From Diatrype stigma (lineage: Eukaryota > Ascomycota > Sordariomycetes > Xylariales > Diatrypaceae): 64,000 nt of DNA. The notes beneath the pieces were generated by a model, which worked only from the letters and a program-made list of their open reading frames with translations, did no database searches and had not been told where the DNA came from. Position 1 is the first letter of the stretch. Each line of letters starts with the position of its first letter. This document shows positions 48,001 to 59,530 of the stretch, one piece after another. Location: positions 186,001 through 250,000 of the forward strand of contig JAKJXP020000036.1 in the NCBI GenBank assembly GCA_022225965.2. Direction: 5' to 3'. The position numbers and the translations under genes were made by a program.

Positions 48001-51000
48001 GAAGTCTAGCTGGAGTAGATCGATACTGGCGGCTGGTTTCTCATCACAAAATGACAGGTCACTCCCCGTTTCATTGTCTACAACAGCGCTCGCCCGCCCG
48101 CAAGTCACCTATGGTCACACCATTCAATTTCCGCCAAGTTCAGCACGTATGTAGTTGAAACCACTTTCAAGCCTACATGCTACGTTGATAGGCACTCCGC
48201 AGCAAGAGTGGCCTGCCTCAGCATGTGATGGCCAGACCGTATCAGACGATATATCCCTTGATACATGCTTTTGCGCTGGTGTCTAACGTACCCTAGTATA
48301 GTTAGTTACCTGAGTTAGGTCGACGATTCTAGATCTCCCGTCCTAGTCCACTTCGGGTGGTTGCGTGTCCTGAGAGCTACACCACGTCCAAGAACAACAA
48401 GTCATATATTGTCGTATCCTCTGGTCATTCGACCTCGATGTACGTACGGCTTCCCTCTTCATTAGCCGAATAGAACCAAGATCTTTGTCTCCGCACGTTA
48501 ACGTGGGCCCGCCACCGTGATAAACAACCTCGACGCCATGGAAACGAAGCCACTATCAAAAAGCTGTCGAGGGCTACTAGCCTGTAAACACTCCCGCAGC
48601 GCCTCCCATGCCGCTATATATGCACGAAGATGTATATATGATTGGCTAGAGGTTCCGATGCAGGGGAACTACCTGTTTAGCCACCACCTAAGCAGTATAT
48701 CATGCTTCTCGGACCGCCTAAAGTGACGTATCCCTTGAGTTGGCTGGGTGGCTTGCTTCGTATTTCCTCTCGGAAACGATAAGAGACTGCGATATCATGA
48801 AACACCATAACCTTCATATCGCCGTATCATAAGCATCTCTCCACATCCTTTGTCGACTTGTAGAAATGGGGGGGTTGGTGACTATAGCTCAACAGAGGTA
48901 TTCGTACTGACGTATGCTTTACTAATTATAGCAATCATTAGTCAATGCCCTCTCTCCAAGTTCCTCCTAAGACGCCACTAGCAATAGTGAGACTCGGAGT
49001 GGTGTGTTGAGAATCCTAGCCACACCACGTACGCTACCTATATACGTATGCCACCCCCGGGGGCCGGGAGCCCGGCCACTATACTGTATCCGTCTCATCG
49101 TCTCTTTAGCAATACTTGTTGTTCTCATGCAGCCCCAAGGCACAACCCAGTTTCCCGGTGTTACATTCAATAAATGTTGACTGATACGAGTGATCATATA
49201 CAATCGTCTCGTATTGTTGTATAGTGGCGCAATTGATCAGTTCAGCTAGTATTCCATGTTGTCGATAACTATTGCGATACCTGGCCACTATTCAGTAGGA
49301 AGTCTTGGTTACAATCGCTCTCTCCCTATTGGACCCCAGAATGGCGGCGGGAGATCTACGCATGTACGTAAGGATAGTCACTTGGTAGTAGGTTAGACCA
49401 CGTGCAGCCCAACCTCTCATGTTTGTTGGAAGTAGTTATACAACAGAACGTAGTCATAGTCGCTTGCCCCTGCCTCAACGCTATTCCTTTCCGTTATTGA
49501 GATGATCTACAGCGTTCAAGCTTCATGTGAACTCATATAGCACTGTTGCTTCCAAAGCACTGGTGACATCGTCTTTTCGACGCTTCGGTGACTGGAGTTC
49601 CCATCAGGTGAGGTTCTGGAGCAAGAAGATTCTCATCCACATTCGGCTTGTGCTCCTGATGTGCTAGCTCTGCTACATGTAGACCCTCTAGCATACATTT
49701 GTGCCGTTCAATGGTAAGGGGTATATTTTAAATCTCGGAAGAAGCATGCCCCCTTTCAACTGTCAAGCAGATAATGTTGTAGCTAGGTGATCTTGACTTA
49801 GTGGATGCCATCGAGCATGGTTTTAGAACGTGTGGTGATAGCACATTACTTTTCTGCATTGTTTATATCGATATTATACCCCAAGTCCTAAACTCTTTCC
49901 CATGGTCTGATGCATTTCACCACTACGCGAGGCTGAGCCTCCCATGTTTATAAGCCTTTAGCCGTAGTCCCAAATCCTGTCCAGTTCCTACCCGTACCAT
50001 GATAATTCGCTGGGTCAATTAAGGCAACTTCCTGTCATCACAAGCCCACCAAACTTGATTTCTGTGAATGAGTTACATATCTGTATTGATGTGCCGAGCT
50101 TTCTTCATTTGATGCTCATTCAATGGCCCTAAATTCATAATCTCCGGGGTTCGGAACGTCACCCACAGTTCACTGGGTAATTACCATAGAGTATGAAGAG
50201 GGCACACATGTAGCAGTATATGTTACACAACCCATTTCTCTGTGAAAGAAACCCATCCTCCATATCGCAGCATTCATGCTCACGATCATTTGGAAGAACT
50301 TTACTAGCGGGCTTACTTGCGTAGTGTTAACTATGACGTTGGAATTAATACTACAGTTAGTTGTAGGACATTCCTTGTATGTATACTGGTACCACTGGCA
50401 TCTCCCATTAATGGACCGCAACACATGTCGTTCCCGTGGCGGCGAAATGGGCAATGTTAGTAGCTTCTGGTAGGTATAAAGATTCTAGTCTGCTCTACAG
50501 ACTTCTACTACTTATATACTCCACCACTATTTATCATAGGTCTGTCATGTCGCAACTACCCAACACTGGGCTTTTCATTGCAAGTCGTCTGGGCAGATTC
50601 CTGGCAACCTTGGCGCTTTGCGTGACCATGGCCTAAGTATGCGCATTACCCTCACGCGCGTCATAATTACCCTACCATCCACGGCACTTTGGAAGTTGTT
50701 CTGATTACTCTATTGATTTATTATAGTGAGTCTGGCTTCTAGGTAGAGTGGCTATGTAGGGTAGACCAGGGGCCCAGCTACCACCTGTAATCTCTAAAGG
50801 TTCACGACTTGCCAATGGCAATAAGTATTATTGTTTATGGTTATTGAAAGGCTTGCAAGATAAACAGTTATGGACACGTGGTACTGTATTATTTCAAACA
50901 TCACGCCATAAATAGTCGTTGATAGTCATAACCTACCCACCCAGCACTAAAAAGTGGATAAAGGGGTAAAGGGGTAAAGAGGTAAGGTGTGAAAGTCCCC

Positions 51001-51141
51001 CAACTCTGTATCTCATGTCTGCTATAGCATCTCCTGCGATATAGGCGTCGAAGCTACCGATTAGCCGGCTAAGTATACACGTTGGCCATAGGAGACGCCA
51101 CGCAGCTTAACTCAAGCTACCGCCGCTATCTATCTAGCAAC

Positions 51142-52727
51142 CTAGCAAGTCTCGGTGAAGCCCGAGACCTTGCAGTAGGTGCCGTCGGGGCCGGAGCCGA
51201 TCTTGGTGGGCTCGTCGCCGTTCGCGTTGCCGGTGTAGCGGTCGCAGTCCTTGCCGTCGTCCTGGCACGAGTCGGCGATGGTGCAGGTGTCGCCGTAGTT
51301 GGTGTTGATGCCGCACAGGACGCCACCGTCGACGGCCACGACCCCGCTCAGCGCGAAGCTGCGCGCCTTGCCGTTGCCGCTGCAGTTGCCGCAGCTGCGC
51401 GCCACCTTGCCGTAGTCGCTCGCGTAGAAGTTCTGGATCTGCACCGTCCCGAACCCGTTGAACTGCACGATCTTGTCCGACGCGTGGAACGCGCCCCCGC
51501 CGTTGATGTACGACGTCCCGCTGCTCTGCTTGAACGTGCTGCAAAGAGAAAGGATGGTTTAGTTGCAACCCCAAGGCGGATTAGTGTGTGTGTGTGTGTG
51601 TGTGCTTATGTGGCCGGCGCCATTCCTGATGGGAAATATGGGGAATAGGGGTAGGAGGGTAAGAAGGTAGAGAATCGGGCTCTTGGGGTATCAAGTCATC
51701 TAAAAAAGAAGGGAGTGCTCACATCGCATCCTCGCAGACGTCCTGCCACCAGACGTTGTTGATGGTGCATGTTCCTTTGCAATGGACGCCCTCGGCCTGG
51801 TTGGGGCCAATGATGACATTCGAGAGCGTCGCGCCCTCCTCGAGGATGAAGATGGTGTCATCCTCGCCAGTTTCGGTCTGCTCTTGGCATACCTTGGCTA
51901 GAAACCTCGCAGCGTCAGCCCTGATGTCGTTCCAACAGCATAGAATTGGTTCGTGGTTATGGGAGCTAGGGGCTTCTTGTCTTTCACTCACGAGAACGGT
52001 CGTAGTTCTTCATGCCCCCGTCGAATGACTCGCCCGCTTTGACAGTGATCGGGGCCGAGCTGGAGACGGCGCCGGACGAGGCGGGTAGCGTTGTGGTCAA
52101 GCCGGTAGGCGTAGCGCCTCCACCGGCCGTCGTGGTTGCCTTGGTCGTCGTGGTGCGTATCGTGGTAGACGGCACCGAACCCCCGGGCGTCGTGTAGCAT
52201 GACTAATGTGTTGGATCGACGTTAGTAACTACCCATTCATGGAGCATCTATGTATATAGTTCATTTATGGGGAGACACCTTGTCGATGATGCCCCTCAAA
52301 CAGGCCAGGTAAGCCTGTGTAGCACACCGGGTAGACTTACGCATTCCTTAGAGATCATGCTAGGCTTATTCGAACAGTTGGTCGCTGCTTAATGTCAACA
52401 TCTTGCGCTTGGACGTCAAATATCCCATCGTCTTGGATCTCCCCGGGAGAAAGACAACAGGGGGCCGTGGACAGGATCCAGAGATTGCTTTCAACGTACT
52501 TTTCAGACATGTTAGCTAGAAGTATTGTGAGAGAAGCTGCTGTGTATATATCTCCATACATACCCCCAGGCCGGAAGACCAGCAGTAGCTGTCACGACAT
52601 TCGTGAGGAACGAACCGCATGATGCCGGGTTCGCGGAGATGAAGCTTGCGCAGGCATTGCTATCTGGGTTGGAACATCCCAAGGCCGCAGGGAGGAGGGC
52701 AAGAAGGGCGTAACAGCGATGCATCAT
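51142..52727 (-). CDS. Secreted pectate lyase, family PL3, with N-terminal Cys module
   Basis: Exons: 52564-52727, 52341-52384, 51992-52202, 51723-51897 and 51142-51538. The last three join in phase. The N-terminus is a signal peptide ([17 protein letters not shown]) plus a cysteine module ([11 protein letters not shown]... [12 protein letters not shown]). A Thr-rich linker follows, then the PL3 domain (PF03211): [61 protein letters not shown], a [11 protein letters not shown] segment and a Cys-rich end. The enzyme cleaves polygalacturonate by beta-elimination with Ca2+ outside the cell. Anomaly: exon 1 ends in a five-G run, leaving two bases instead of the one needed for exon 2. A tiny alternative exon 2 (52341-52359) restores frame (321 aa) but drops a conserved Cys. 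Confidence 0.85.
51584..51604. repeat. (GT)n microsatellite
   Basis: A 21-base perfect GT run inside the last intron (51539-51722) of the pectate lyase gene. Confidence 0.85.
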
Positions 52728-54043
52728 CACGACTGGGTCTCAGGGGTCACGATCTATATTGCGGAGATCTGGGGATATCTGCTTGGCTTGGTCTCTGAAC
52801 AACTTCAACGGGAAGGGATCTACACACGATTATAACCTTATATTTATACTTGAGACTACAGTAATTACCATATAGTAGAATCCCCGGATTTCTCTATGTC
52901 AAGCTTTCTCGAATGCGGGCAGCCGGGACCATAGATGCACTGGTCTCCATTATTGGAGGACGCTATTTTTCCGCTCCACTCTACGCGACGCCACGATGGT
53001 AGAAAGGGGCAGGACATACTATATAATCTAGACGTTGTCTTTCCGTTGTCCCACCTAAAACAAGTAATAGACAATGACAAGCTACTTATTGCTGCGAGGA
53101 AATCCATGATCTGCTATTTGCTGTAAACCGGAATGTCAACCATTTTAGCTAATAGATTGCTACAATGCAACAGAAATTGGGTAATCTGTAGACGGACTTG
53201 ACAAGATTGTTGGCATGAATCGACGTAGCAGGGTCCTGTTTCACCATCAAGTGGATTTCCGCCTTGCAAGAAACCCTGAATACCAACATGACTAATTTCC
53301 GCGAAACCTGTTTTCAACATAATTCTTCTTATTTCTGCTTCTTTTGATATGCGGGTTCCCGCGTTTTCACCCTTTGTCGAGTTAGTGCCAGGGGCAGAAC
53401 TAACATGGTGGCTGTTAATGATGTTGTTATCATGTGAATTTCCAATTCGGCTAAGCAACGCATGCCTTAGAAAGTGCCTATGTAAATCTTCACAATCTAT
53501 AATATGATCGATCAAGCAGCTGGTGGATGGCGCTTGTATTGATGCGCCAGGCCTGCTTTGGGGAGAGGGAACGGGGTCCCCATGCTTCTCGTTCTAAGCA
53601 ATGCCGACCCTGAGTGGGGGAGGTAAAGGTAAGGCTTAAGCTCCTCCCAATGCCATGGAATAAAATCTAGCGGGATCTAGACCTGTCAGAAGTAGCGATA
53701 TTGATAGATCATGGAGAGACCTAATGATCTGTCAGCCTGTCTAGGCAGGTAGTTAATAATGTGGTGTCCCTAAACTTGGGTATGTCAAGTCCCAATTCGT
53801 GATGCTGATTGGATTCCCGTGGGTGGATTTCTCTGATTGGTGGATTTTGTATGATCGACTTATACCTTAAGTCAACATCGTCACAAGGTCCGTTTGGGGA
53901 ATGTCACGATCTTGTGTTGAAGGACACATCTAGATTCCTCAAAAGAAGGGGATGCTATAATCCAACGATAAGGAACCGGCTGGTAGGATGACAACTTCTG
54001 GGACTGGCCAAGCTTGGCAATACATCCCTTCAAACATACTGAG
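52728..54043. other. Intergenic region upstream of the pectate lyase gene
   Basis: About 1.3 kb between two minus-strand genes. A 133-codon minus-strand frame (53114-53515) is present but has no recognisable domain or splice partner and was not called. Confidence 0.4.
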
Positions 54044-55246
54044 CTACTTCGGGACGGCGAAAATTACAGCATAATGGCACTCATCAGTGTACTTGCGTAT
54101 ATCCACGACCTTGAAGGCTGCTTCATCCAGCAAGACGCGCCATTCGGGTTCTGAGCGCTCTATCGCGGCCAAGCACGACAGCATCGTCATATCTAGAGCG
54201 GTGGTTCGCCACGGCGTACTGCGTTTGGGAAGAACTATCTCATCGATAAGGAGCACCGAACTTTCCGTCATGGCAGCTCTAGTGCCTCGCAGGATCTCCT
54301 TGCACTTGTCATTGGGCCAATAGTGGAGTACCTCCCGCATATAGTACACACGAGCTCCTACGGGGCGGCCATTCAGTCAGTCATGCACTGATATTACTGA
54401 TGGGTATGCTAATGATGGACGACATACCTTTGACGGGCTGTTCCTGCTTGAAGAAGTCATAAGGTTCCGTTTCGATACCACCAAACGACGGGAGTGGGTT
54501 GGCTTTGACTTGGTCAAGGACGTGTGCCATATCTTCCAGTATGATGCGGCCTGCGAGGTCAGGATACTTGTCTCTCACCGCGATGCACTGATGGCCAGCG
54601 GCACCGCCGACATCCACGAAGATAGGGGTCGAGGCATCCGCCCCCCTCGCTAGTTCCCGCATATCCACCACGTCTAAGAACGGGCGGAGGCCTTCACGCC
54701 CCAGCTTAGATGCCAGGTGTTTGGTGATACGGCTTGCGGCGTATCTGTCGTCCTCGGGCTGAGCAACCATACCATATGATTGGTAGTAACGCAGCAGTCT
54801 CTCTAGCACATATGGTGAGCTGTATATAGTAATTAAGTATGATTAGAACGTCACACTTACTCAACAGAGCCGGATCAACATCACTCTTCTGCGCGACTTC
54901 CTCGTTGCACAGAGTTGAGCCTTCAGGTTCATTCGATAGAACCTCAAATATCTTCGTTTGGACGCCGATGCGAGCGAGGACGAGCTCTAAAGGCTAACGA
55001 GAACAGACAATTAACCTGTTACCGTACTCCCACATACAACACAGTATCTTTCCGCTCACTTACCGACATCTCCACTCTCCAAACAGTATCGCCTTGAGCT
55101 TCTAGGGCATAGCTCAATTTCCTTGCAGCTTCGCACAGTCTACGCCGTGTAGCATCGTTATCCAGAGCGAGTATTAGGTCTGGATTGATGCTGATAGCTT
55201 CAAGCTTCCCTGTAAGCTCTGCGGCATCTTGCTGCGTTATAGACAT
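54044..55246 (-). CDS. SAM-dependent O-methyltransferase (COMT-type)
   Basis: Four exons: 55064-55246, 54861-54993, 54428-54802 and 54044-54357, with introns of 70, 58 and 70 nt. Phases agree; 334 aa, somewhat short for fungal enzymes of this class (often about 400), the missing part being N-terminal. Exon 2 gives the dimerisation/winged-helix part (LVLARIGVQTKIFEVL) and the splice to exon 3 restores DPALLKRLLRYYQSYGMV. The SAM-binding glycine motif is VDVGGAAGH (168-176). The candidate catalytic base is His242 in REVLHYWPND. Such enzymes (PF00891) often methylate hydroxyl groups in secondary metabolites; no other biosynthetic gene is adjacent, so a cluster role is not supported here. Confidence 0.85.
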
Positions 55247-56948
55247 AATGGCAGTGCAGAATTGGTACCAGATGGGGTCTCGATGAATCGAAAGGAACAA
55301 GACGTGTAAACGAAGATTCCTCTAATGATGATTGTTCTAGCCACAGAGTTTATGGGGAGATTCTAGTTACCAAATATGCTGATATATATGGGATAGAGTA
55401 AGCTTATTATTACCTACTTGCCTATCCTTGCTTTGTAAATACATCTATCGATCCAGCCAACACCGCAACCCCCCATAGCTCCAATGAGGCCTATACACCG
55501 TAATTCTATATACATAGCCCAATTCCCCTTCAGTAAAGGACATGATAGCCCGATATCCGACCTGAGCGAGAACAAGATGATGGAGGTCTGCCACACATCC
55601 TACTGTTGGCCCGAGATGGTGGTTAATCCCCTTGCATTCTTGGCTGCTGACTTTGGAGTCATCGAACAACCTACCAACACTAACAAACCAGCACCAACAC
55701 ATCTCAGCACCAACATCGCGGCCGGCACTTGGTATCGGCGTACCGCCAGTAAACCAGCCAGTTCACCAACCGTTACACTAGCTGGTACTGCCACTTAGGT
55801 AGGTAGAGCACGTTGGCAGGGTATCGGCGAAAATCCCCTTTCCATACGAGCTCCGCACTAGCAGGGAGCCAAGTAGAGAATATGGCTTTACTATAGAAGA
55901 CAGAACATGTAATAGGGCTGTTATTTGTGTGGGGTTTTGTGCAGTTGGTCATGTAGTGTCGTATTGGGAGGGTGGATGTTACAGCAGGCTGAGCTTGGGT
56001 TTACCGACACTCCCCACCCCCTTTTCCCCTGGGAGACTTCTACTGGCTGCGTTATGGTTGTTATCACGACTTACACCATTTCGAACCATCCATCTTTATC
56101 TATCCATCGAGCAACTATTACGGTAGGGTTCGTTTCGACATATAATTGCACTACAACCTGTCGTTTCAAAGACCATCGTTGTAAACGGCGGACTATGGCC
56201 TGTTGGGTGGACAAGGCGCACGCTTTCTCGGGTATTTTGTAGGCGCTACATTTGGCATTAAGGGTGCTAGTTCGCATGAGACAGCGCCTCGAATCATCGA
56301 ACCAGCCACTTCTCACGTTGCATGAATATCTAACAAGTTGAATCCAGTCGGGTCTGAAAAGAAATGAACTCCAATGTATAGTATAATTCGTGTTATCATC
56401 AGCGCGAAGTGAAGTAATGGGTATAATGTATCGCAGCCGCTCCTCGATAATTCACATATATCCGCCATTCGTAACATCATCCAGGCCTCTTGGCCTCCGC
56501 ATCCCGCAAGCTATTTCCCTCGAAGCGTTCAACATCGAGACACGTTCAGAGCCACCGTCAAGTAGTGCCCTGATCGATACTAGCACCAAGAAAATCTGCA
56601 CTTCATCAGATAGCAAGCACGTCTAAGATATGCTCAAGTCGAAATTGAGCTTTCGAGGTTTCAGTGCATGCACACAAGGCGATCCAAGCTCACCCACCCA
56701 TGGCTGCTTGGTCCAAAACACCCTTCCGTTCATGCTTTTCTAACCCGATTCTCATATCCTCGCCATAGCATAGTTGGATGCTAATACTGCAGCCAGGGAA
56801 GGGTAACAGGGAGCTGTGTAAAGTGGAATGAGCAGCTGCTGACCCCAAATATTGGTGTAGATCGCCTTGGACCAGACCAAAGCTTGAAGCACTTTAGGTG
56901 ATCATCTTGTTCGATGTGTCATTGACAAGTGAGGATATCATGCTCTCG
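55247..56948. other. Intergenic region
   Basis: About 1.7 kb between the 5' end of the O-methyltransferase gene and the 3' end of the next minus-strand gene. No gene supported. Confidence 0.45.
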
Positions 56949-58199
56949 TCACCGAACTAGACCAACCCTACTCCCCTCTAAGCATCTCCTTTTGCTAACG
57001 GCTTCTACCGGACTATCCGAATCCCTATCTTCGGAGAAGCTCGCGTTAAAAACCTCCGTTAGGACATCTCTCCGGCGTTTTGGCGATGGAGTTTCGGGAG
57101 TAAGAGGAACTTTCTCCTCGTACGTTTCCATGTTCGAGATATCGAAGTCTCCGACTGTCTCGCTGCCAAGGGCTTGACCCAATCGCTCCTTGAGGCCTAG
57201 TACAGGCCACATTGGAACTTGTGTATACTCGATTCGGATATCCGCATCGCCCTGCGGCGCCTTCTCTGGTTCGTGGAACATTCTCAAGAGGGCGGCGGGA
57301 ACGGTGCCCGTATAGACGATAAATGACTCATCCTCTTCATCTTGAGACGTCGTCACAACCTTCACTGTTGTATCCTTGGGAGCAAAGTCCATGTTGTTAT
57401 ACGCAGATTGTTGAGCAAGTGCGATCACCACAGCAAGAATATACTGGTCCTCGTTTTCGTTCTTGGGCATCAGCGCTTTCGATCGCAGAGTTTGTAGACG
57501 GTGAACAGGACCGTTGTACAATCTGCTGGGCCCAGGAAGAACGCGATAGCAATTTCTACGGACGTGGTTGAGATGATGGCGGCTGACAAACGCCAATATA
57601 GGGGCACCCTTTGTTGCGGTCTGGCTCATTGGCATGGGTCCTAGGAACCGACTGGCAGATGAATTTGAACAGGTAGTGACGGAGTCAAATGATTTTGTAT
57701 CCGACTCCGGATCTTTCCATAATACCTGACAACGTACTGCTCTGAGGTAGCATCGGGCACCAAACCGGATACTGAGATCTACGCAGGTTTTCGCTATGAA
57801 CAAGCGTGTCGGGAATAGATCGTAGAAGAGAGATTTCAGGGCTAGCGTATACGGTGAGATAGGCCCATTCATATTTGGTGACATCAGCTTCTTCAGATCC
57901 TCGGCAATGCTCACTACTGCCTGGGGAGTATGCTTTCTTCGGCGGGACTTGGTCTGCGATGGTGTGGGAGTGTTCTGAGGCGGTAGCTGGGTAAACCGAC
58001 AACCGAGGACCTGGATGTGGAACTCTGTCCAGCATATAGGGAGGAGAAACAGCGATGTTTCGGCATGATCATGTAAGATGTCATAAAGCGATCCTACTTC
58101 AGGCGCAATGTGTCTTATCCGAGGGCGTGTGCGCGTGCGCTTGTGTTCCATAGTCGGACTGGTCGGTGTTGTCGGTGTAGGAGGCTTTGCACCTGCCAT
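56949..58199 (-). CDS. Conserved fungal protein of unknown function
   Basis: Single exon, 416 aa. The N-terminus is Pro/Thr-rich with a basic stretch (EHKRTRTRPRIRH). The best-conserved-looking part is about residues 240-350: DQYILAVVIALAQQSAY, then DESFIVYTGTVPAALLRMFH and MWPVLGLKERLGQALG. I remember this block order from many filamentous ascomycetes, where it has no assigned function. The C-terminus has SPKRRRDV and SKRRC clusters that may be nuclear localisation signals. No membrane segment or catalytic motif recognised. Divergent from ARPC3. Confidence 0.75.
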   Translation of the reverse strand: MAGAKPPTPTTPTSPTMEHKRTRTRPRIRHIAPEVGSLYDILHDHAETSLFLLPICWTEFHIQVLGCRFTQLPPQNTPTPSQTKSRRRKHTPQAVVSIAEDLKKLMSPNMNGPISPYTLALKSLFYDLFPTRLFIAKTCVDLSIRFGARCYLRAVRCQVLWKDPESDTKSFDSVTTCSNSSASRFLGPMPMSQTATKGAPILAFVSRHHLNHVRRNCYRVLPGPSRLYNGPVHRLQTLRSKALMPKNENEDQYILAVVIALAQQSAYNNMDFAPKDTTVKVVTTSQDEEDESFIVYTGTVPAALLRMFHEPEKAPQGDADIRIEYTQVPMWPVLGLKERLGQALGSETVGDFDISNMETYEEKVPLTPETPSPKRRRDVLTEVFNASFSEDRDSDSPVEAVSKRRCLEGSRVGLVR

Positions 58200-59530
58200 T
58201 GCGCGACAGGGCCTCTTGACTAGATGTGAATAGAGATGCGCCGAGAGAAATGAAGTTCCTGTTCTGTATTGCAGATCCGGACTCCTAGAGGAATAGGCTT
58301 CCAGGAAATGAAGTGGCGGAAGAATGGTTTGGTTGTACGCGGGAAGTCGGGAATTGGCCTTTGTATCGCGGAGACAAAGTGTTCAAAGAAATGACGTCTA
58401 ATAATGATATATATGCGTATGCGAGGGATGAGACGTTCTTTGATTCGGCGATTCAAAGCTCGGCGGCTAAGTGAAACCCCCGTGGATTTGTTTGTCCTGG
58501 GATCCGTATGTTGGGTGAGGTCGCAGTAAAAGAAGGGGGGGGAGGCCTGGAGGTGAGGAGAGGAAAGGAGAGCGCGTCTTTGGCGTCTTTGGCGTTAAGT
58601 AGGGGAGGGGCGACCTTGGTTGAAACTCGTGCTTGAAAAACAACAAATTGAAAGAACGTGGGCTAGGTGGGCTGTCGGACCCATTTGAGGGCAAGTGCTA
58701 CCCTGGAAGAGACACCATTTTGTCGCGTTCTCCCGTGACCTCATGACTCGCCAAGCGCCATTCTTGGTTAGCCAGCTTAGACTACAGATGTACTTAGCGC
58801 CCGCTGTTTCCGTCTTTAGGCTACAGCACCAGGCAGCCTGATTGGCACAATGCCAGCATGGAAAGGAGCAAATGTGAGGAGGCGCCACACTTCCGCGGAT
58901 TCGAGCCACTCACCGCCTCAGTGCTCATGTAATGTACCCAGGTATCTGGGTACGCAGGAGGTCATTCAAGGGCATTCCATGATTCCCAACGTGGCATTGG
59001 GATTGCAGTGCCACGCGGCGCCACTGATGCCACAATGCCAAGCACAGCATAATCCTGCTGACTCAAGCTCGGCTACCAAGCTTCTTTGGGGTTAGCTTGA
59101 TACTGGAACTTGGAATCTTGGAAGTCACTTCGTACTCGCCGACATTATCCCGGGACCACAAGAGATGGATGGGGACGGAGGACGGATGGACCCGACTGCA
59201 GGTGCCAAGTGGGCGCCCAGGCCATTGCAAGTGATTACCTAAGGTGCCTGCCTTCACCTACTCAGCTACCCGATAGCTTGCAGTGGTCGGTGGTGACGTC
59301 CGTCTGCCTAACGATTCGAGGTTCCCGTCCAGACAACCTTCCGCCTTAACGCGAACGTCAGCCTCAAGTCCCCTGAAGCTCGCCCCTCCGACCAGCCAAC
59401 CACCTGCAGCCTAGCGAAGAGAAGGTCGAAGAGAGAGTGTCACCCCCTTCTCTCCATCCCCCTCACGAACTACGTCGTCGCATTTCCTGTTGGGAGCCAC
59501 CGACCCTGTCTCGGTGAACCACTCGACAAG
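58200..59530. other. Bidirectional upstream region of ARPC3 and its divergent neighbour
   Basis: About 1.3 kb. Around 58970-59040 it has several closely spaced GGCATT/TGCCAC words that can pair with each other. The 100-170 bases before ARPC3 are pyrimidine-rich (CTCTCCATCCCC), as in promoters of highly expressed fungal genes. Confidence 0.45.

Larger units (their letters stand above)
40873..51141. other. Gene-poor region of about 10 kb
   Basis: No frame over these 10 kb combines length, splice signals and protein character. Composition is normal, without the RIP signature of the 17-21 kb block. Contents seen: simple repeats at 41584-41625, 44200-44245, 44669-44700 and 45062-45083, GGGGTAAA-type repeats near 50957-50980, and many TACCTA/TAGGTA words. 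Non-coding RNA genes or rapidly evolving short genes cannot be excluded from sequence alone. Confidence 0.5.

Noticed and set aside
52355..52561. 68-codon minus-strand frame within the pectate lyase locus
   Set aside because: Lies in intron 1 of the lyase; its frame conflicts with the conserved Cys-module exon.
53114..53515. 133-codon minus-strand frame upstream of the pectate lyase
   Set aside because: No domain, no clear promoter or splice context; could be chance or a relic.
51142..55246. A secondary-metabolite gene cluster around the O-methyltransferase
   Set aside because: No backbone enzyme (PKS, NRPS, terpene cyclase), P450 or transporter lies nearby; the neighbour is a pectate lyase.
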